Assembly: GCA_003697085.1 (NCBI GenBank)
Contig: RFFU01000116.1
Coordinates: 1-26,442, forward strand
Direction of reading: 5' to 3'
Source of the DNA: Candidatus Hydrogenedentota bacterium
GTDB taxonomy: Bacteria > UBA8481 > J006
DNA: 26,442 nucleotides
The first letter of the stretch is position 1. Every line of letters begins with the position of its first letter. Below, in pieces: positions 23,597-26,442 of the stretch. Below the pieces are notes generated by a model. The model saw only the letters and a program-made list of their open reading frames with translations. It was not told the DNA's origin and searched no databases. The position numbers and the translations under genes are program-made.

Positions 23597-23905
23597 CTCT
23601 TCGGTTCATCCTACGGGAACCTTCCTCGAACGGCAAAGAGAACCTTCGGCGCCGCGGAGAACGAAAATCGCCTCCTTTCCTTGCCGCCGAAGAACGGCCG
23701 GCAAGGTCGTAATCCCTACGCCTTGTCATCCAGGGAACGTATGCGCCACAACGGAAAAAGTACGATCGGGGCAACTTGACTTCCAACACATTCCATCCCA
23801 TTCTCGCGTTAACGACTCTCATTACGCGCCTCCTAGACCGCTCCACCAAGGTCGGACCTATCATTCTGTCGGCGTGGGCGAGGAAAGCAGGCCGGGAGGA
23901 GAAGA
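23597..23905. other. Divergent gap between glycosyltransferase and DUF167 gene
   Basis: About 309 bases without a supported gene. Apart from the stem-loop at 23679-23706, I see only weak promoter-like words (TTGACT at about 23777). No repeat unit is shared with the other gaps. Confidence 0.4.
23679..23706 (-). promoter_or_regulatory. Strong stem-loop in the 5' leader of the glycosyltransferase
   Basis: CCTTGCCG-CCG pairs with CGG-CGGCAAGG: 11 bp with a single bulged base and an AAGAA loop. It lies 83-110 nt upstream of the start codon on the transcribed strand. Just after it, on the minus strand, comes AAAGGAGGCGATTTTC, a ribosome-site-like word with no start codon in register. It could be a leader structure, a protein-binding site or a terminator of unannotated transcription; no T run follows. 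Confidence 0.4.
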
Positions 23906-24127
23906 ATGAAACGAATCACAATACTGGCGAAACCGGGGTGCCGGAGAGATTCCGTTGAGCCTCAATCGGATGGAACATTCGTGGTCCGCGTCCGCGCGAA
24001 GCCGGAGAAGGGCCGAGCCAACGAGGCCATCGCGGCGGCACTCGCCCGATACTTCGGAATCCCCAAACGTTCCGTACGAATCATAACAACGCGCTCCCGG
24101 CGAAAGATCGTCGAGATCGATTCCTGA
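23906..24127 (+). CDS. DUF167 / YggU family protein
   Basis: A 73-residue member of the small, widely conserved DUF167 family (E. coli YggU, human C15orf40), of unknown function. The family core is clear: a strand-rich start (ITILAKPGCRRDSVE), then FVVRVRAKPEKGRANEAIAAAL, FGIPKRSVRII and SRRKIVEID. Length is somewhat short because the usual N-terminal extension is absent. ATG 23906 has GGGAGGAG upstream. It is followed by a hairpin-rich gap and stands alone here. Confidence 0.93.
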   Translation: MKRITILAKPGCRRDSVEPQSDGTFVVRVRAKPEKGRANEAIAAALARYFGIPKRSVRIITTRSRRKIVEIDS

Positions 24128-24456
24128 TTGAGATCGATCAGCAGCGGGGAACCGAGCGCGCCGCACCTCGAATAGGAGCAAGGGACAGAGACAGGCGCAG
24201 GCATCTTGCCTGCAAAGAAGGCCGCCGTGGCGCAGGCATCCTGCCTGCTGGAAGACGCCCCCGAGGTGCCGGCGTTGTGCCCGCTTCAACAAATTTCCAG
24301 GGAAACTCTGCGGCGGTGGAGCAAGATTCCTTCGACGAAGGTCTTCTCACAACGGCTCGACCGTTATAAAGTAACTTCGCTGCAAACGGCATGTTTGGCA
24401 TTCTCGAGAAGAACCTCTTTTTCGATTTTCCGTTTTTTTTGACAAGGACAGAGATT
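24128..24456. other. Intergenic gap with repeated hairpins
   Basis: The first half carries the GCAGGCA hairpin cluster. A short perfect inverted repeat CCTTCG-A-CGAAGG lies at 24329-24341. TATAAA near 24365 is a possible -10 box. Pyrimidine-rich sequence runs up to the next start codon. No gene is supported. Confidence 0.5.
24190..24292. repeat. Cluster of two perfect and one degenerate GCAGGCA hairpins
   Basis: GCAGGCA-TCT-TGCCTGC at 24197-24213 and GCAGGCA-TCC-TGCCTGC at 24232-24248 are perfect 7-bp stems 35 bp apart. Each is preceded by GGC. A degenerate third word (GCCGGCG-TTGT-GCCCGC, about 24266-24282) follows at a similar distance. The pattern parallels the CGCAGACA hairpins at 3538 and 26163, suggesting a common class of small hairpin repeat. 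No T run follows, so they are not standard terminators. Confidence 0.65.
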
Positions 24457-25233
24457 ATGGCGCGATACAAACCGAATACGGACCTGGATCGGCGGACGGA
24501 GGAAGCCGGTCGGGAAACGGAAGAAAACTATGTTCAAATGTTGGAAGAGTCCGGAGACGGCGCGTGGATCGAGAACGTCTTCGTGGACCTCAAAGAACTC
24601 GTTGATCGGCGGTTCGCTTGTTGCACGCGGAAATGTTTAGCGCGAGGTGCACGAAAGGTTTCCGGCCTCTCCTGTTGCGCGCATTTCGATGTCTCCGTCT
24701 CTCCGCGGGAACGAGACCGTATCCTGGCGATGCCGGGGTTGCTGGAGTTCCTTCGGGACCGCAAACCCGGGATGAAGCGAAGCGGACTACAGGAGTTCTT
24801 CTTTCGAGACGAAAATTACGCTCTCACGCTGGAGAAGGATCCCGCCGGGAATTGCGCCTTCGGATACTTCGACGAGGAAGGAGAATTCTTCTGCGGTATT
24901 CACGCTCTCGCGTTGAAACGAAATCTCGACGTCCGCCGTTACAAGCCCGCCGTGTGTCAACTCTTTCCGCTCTCGTACGTGGAACTTCCGGAAGATCGTT
25001 ACCTCCTTTCGGCCATTACCGAATCCAGCGCGGCGGCGGTCTTGGAAGACCCCGACGATTATCAGCCGATCTCCTGCATCACGAAACGTTGGCCGGGTGA
25101 TCCTCCGCTTTACATCGGAATGAGATCGGCGATCGTTTCGCTTTTCGGCGAGGTTTTCTTCCGCCGCCTCGATGACTTGGCGCGAAAGCGCCTCGTTCAA
25201 AGACAAGAGCACGGGAAGGCGAAGAATGCCTAA
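24457..25233 (+). CDS. Cysteine-cluster protein (DUF3109 / YkgJ-like)
   Basis: 258 residues with four groups of cysteines: FACCTRKC, GLSCCAHFD, GNCAFGYFDEEGEFFCGIH and YKPAVCQLFPL. The last three follow the DUF3109/YkgJ pattern (Cys cluster, CxY/F...CxIH, then RYKPxxCxLFPL), a family proposed to bind zinc or an iron-sulfur centre; its biochemical role is not established. Further Cys lies in ISCITKRW. No signal or membrane segment is present, so it is cytosolic. The ATG at 24457 lacks a strong ribosome site. It overlaps the Crp/Fnr gene by 8 nt, so the two are translationally coupled and perhaps functionally linked (redox or metal sensing is speculative). Confidence 0.8.
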   Translation: MARYKPNTDLDRRTEEAGRETEENYVQMLEESGDGAWIENVFVDLKELVDRRFACCTRKCLARGARKVSGLSCCAHFDVSVSPRERDRILAMPGLLEFLRDRKPGMKRSGLQEFFFRDENYALTLEKDPAGNCAFGYFDEEGEFFCGIHALALKRNLDVRRYKPAVCQLFPLSYVELPEDRYLLSAITESSAAAVLEDPDDYQPISCITKRWPGDPPLYIGMRSAIVSLFGEVFFRRLDDLARKRLVQRQEHGKAKNA

Positions 25234-25954
25234 GAGGAAGGCCTCGAAGTCTACTACGATTCCGGAAAAGGACCTTGCTCGGGTTCTCCGTAGGATCCCG
25301 TTTTTCGAGGATCTCTCGTTTTCCCGATTGCGGCGGTTGGCGAAGGTGGGGCGTACCGAACGCTTTTCCCGTGGAGATACGATCATTTCGGAGGGCGAAG
25401 CGGGAGACACGCTCTTCGTTCTTCAAAGCGGTTACGTCAAGGTCGAACATTACGACTCCGTTTCGCGCCGGAGAAACATTCTGGCGATTCTCGAACCGGG
25501 AGATTGTTTCGGCGAGATCGCCGCGACTACGAAGCTGAAACGCACCGCCACCATCCGAGCGCTCACGGATGTCGTCGTCTTTTCCATCGACGGAACGAGC
25601 TTCAATGTTATGCTTCGGGACAATCCTCAAATGACGCTGACCATTATGCGCTCGCTGGCGCGCAAACTCTATGAAGCCGACCGTATGATCGAAACGCTTG
25701 TCTTCCGCACCGTTCACGCTCGCACCGCGCGAAAGATCCTCGAACTGGCGAAACAGTTCGGTGTCAAGGAATCCGGAGGCAAGACCCGCATCGCGCTTAC
25801 GCTGACACATTACGATCTGGCGGAGATCGTCGGCGCCAACCGGGAGACGATCTCGAGGGTCATAAAGGATTTCCGCGCGGACGGCTGCCTCGAGTACGCG
25901 AAGAAGACCATCCTCATCACGGATATGAACCGCCTCTTGGCGTGGATCCACTGA
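25226..25954 (+). CDS. Crp/Fnr-family transcriptional regulator
   Basis: DNA-binding regulator of 242 residues. The cyclic-nucleotide-binding beta-roll (about 25-120) has FSRGDTIISEGEAGDTLFVLQSG. Its phosphate-binding cassette is FGEIAATTKLKRTATIRA, with Arg106 and Thr107 at the positions that contact cyclic phosphate in Crp. A dimer helix follows. The helix-turn-helix is TLTHYDLAEIVGANRETISRVIKDF (192-216), in which NRETISR is the recognition helix typical of Crp. It has no N-terminal Fnr cysteines, so no 4Fe-4S cluster is expected. ATG 25226 has GGAAGG 7 nt upstream and lies inside the end of the Cys-cluster gene. Binding of cAMP or a similar ligand is inferred. It is followed directly by repeat patch 3. 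Confidence 0.94.
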   Translation: MPKRKASKSTTIPEKDLARVLRRIPFFEDLSFSRLRRLAKVGRTERFSRGDTIISEGEAGDTLFVLQSGYVKVEHYDSVSRRRNILAILEPGDCFGEIAATTKLKRTATIRALTDVVVFSIDGTSFNVMLRDNPQMTLTIMRSLARKLYEADRMIETLVFRTVHARTARKILELAKQFGVKESGGKTRIALTLTHYDLAEIVGANRETISRVIKDFRADGCLEYAKKTILITDMNRLLAWIH

Positions 25955-25968
25955 ACCTGCGCAAAGAA

Positions 25969-26156
25969 AACCACGGAGAACAAGGACCAACACGGAACGG
26001 AAAGAACCACGGAAAACATGGAAGAAAATAAACCACGGAACACACGGAATGCACGGAAAGAGGGAGGGCAAGCGCAAGAGCAAGGACAAAGGCAGGGGCA
26101 GGAGAAAGGAAAAAGGAAAAAGGAAAAAGGAAAAAGGAAAAAGGGAAAAGGAAAAT
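25969..26156. repeat. Composite repeat patch 3 (inverted relative to patches 1 and 2)
   Basis: CCACGG cores begin at 25971, 26007 and 26033, followed by ACACGGAATGCACGGAA. They are the reverse complement of the CCGTG units of the other patches. The purine heptads GGAAAAA, four in tandem at about 26106-26134, and further AAGGGAAAAGG follow. Module order is the mirror image of patches 1 and 2, so the whole composite is inverted as a block. It begins 17 nt after the Crp/Fnr stop codon. Confidence 0.8.
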
Positions 26157-26230
26157 ATGGAACGCGGACACTCTCCTCTGCGAAAAACGGTGGAGAAAAG
26201 GAGGCGGATGGATTCGATCGCGGACTGTAG

Positions 26231-26250
26231 GGGCGACCGGCCGGTCGCCC
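26231..26250. repeat. Perfect 20-bp palindrome
   Basis: GGGCGACCGG is followed at once by its reverse complement CCGGTCGCCC. It has no loop and would form a cruciform or a dimeric protein site. It stands between patch 3 and the TCATTCCGAG element. Confidence 0.8.
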
Positions 26251-26260
26251 TCCCCCATTG

Positions 26261-26417
26261 TCATTCCGAGCCAGGCGGAGCAAAGCGACGCCGACGAGGA
26301 ATCCCCCGAGATTGCTGACAAACGCCTCGTTCTCCCTCGCCCTACGGGGGAGAGGGTTGGGGTGAGGGGGGCGTATTGGCACCACGGGGCGGGATACCCT
26401 GTGGAGGGGATTCCTCG
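26261..26417. repeat. Paired inverted GAGGAATCCCC elements flanking a GGGGTGAGGGG element
   Basis: CGAGGAATCCCC (26295-26306), the end of an element beginning TCATTCCGAG (26261), recurs inverted as GGGGATTCCTCG (26406-26417). Between them is CTCCCTCGCCCTACGGGGGAGAGGG followed by TTGGGGTGAGGGG (about 26332-26370), itself able to fold. The two arms could form a long hairpin around it. The right side runs off the window. Confidence 0.6.
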
Positions 26418-26442
26418 CGGAGCCTGTCCCGAGCGAATGCGA

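Larger units (their letters stand above)
25955..26442. other. Gene-free mosaic of several repeat types
   Basis: In order: CCACGG units and GGAAAAA heptads (patch 3), a decayed CGCGGACAC hairpin, a 20-bp perfect palindrome, a TCATTCCGAG...GAGGAATCCCC element, a CCCTACGGGGGAGAGGG...GTGAGGGG element, and an inverted partial copy of the GAGGAATCCCC end at 26406-26417. Short ORFs here are Lys/Gly/Arg-rich and are not credible proteins. Confidence 0.6.

Noticed and set aside
23403-23864. 153-codon minus-strand frame overlapping the glycosyltransferase start
   Set aside because: Its second half is the wrong frame of the glycosyltransferase, and its Arg-rich composition is not protein-like.
24439-24444. 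TTGACA as a -35 box for the Cys-cluster gene
   Set aside because: The matching -10 position would lie inside the coding sequence; the box is only 13 nt before the ATG.
26018-26318. Lys/Gly-rich plus-strand frames of 70-89 codons
   Set aside because: They read through GGAAAAA heptads and unrelated repeat elements, with no ribosome site.

Overview
This 26.4 kb window is a chromosomal segment of a free-living, probably Gram-negative bacterium with moderately high G+C. The evidence is a periplasmic HtrA protease, an OmpA-type peptidoglycan-binding protein, sigma-54 promoters with an NtrC-family activator, and ordinary bacterial core genes. No rRNA, tRNA, phage gene, transposase or CRISPR array is visible. 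The phylum cannot be fixed from the sequence. The VWFA-related domain resembles one named after Acidobacteria, and the intergenic repeats resemble those I associate with environmental candidate-phylum genomes; both are weak hints only.

Layout. 1-831 (-) is the 3'-cut ATPase gene of an ABC-2 exporter. It diverges from an OmpA/VWA surface protein (1006-2241). Next comes a SAM methyltransferase (2575-3192) with a damaged glycine motif and an in-frame amber codon that severs its last 27 codons. A repeat-rich patch (3277-3637) has overrun the 3' end of a polytopic membrane protein (3485-5068, -), which lies behind a phosphofructokinase (5138-6283, -). Divergent from pfk is a two-component pair: a sensorless histidine kinase (6529-7266) and an NtrC-type sigma-54 activator (7259-8620). 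A receiver-only protein and dnaK follow, then htrA/degP, then cysDN. Two near-perfect sigma-54 promoters (8697-8711 and 11420-11435) precede the receiver-dnaK unit and htrA. This suggests that the adjacent kinase/activator pair drives a small proteostasis regulon, which I regard as the most interesting system in the window. cysDN has its own consensus sigma-70 promoter, overlapping the htrA stop codon.

The right half holds a decayed CBM48/membrane/adenylate-cyclase gene (15411-16387, -), a second large repeat patch, a secreted beta-lactamase-fold serine hydrolase, a DEAD-box helicase (-), a small Lys-rich membrane protein, an unrecognised 323-codon gene (-), an FGGY sugar kinase (-), a family-2 glycosyltransferase (-), a DUF167 protein, a Cys-cluster protein and a Crp/Fnr regulator. 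The last 490 bases are a mosaic of at least five unrelated repeat types.

Three dispersed patches (about 3.3-3.6, 16.4-16.7 and 26.0-26.2 kb) share one repeat grammar: homopyrimidine CCTTTTG-like heptads next to CCGTGTN(n)CCGTGG units. Short hairpins of the forms CGCAGACA-loop-TGTCTGCG and GCAGGCA-loop-TGCCTGC sit in or near other gaps. These elements account for most of the long non-coding stretches and have visibly damaged one gene end.
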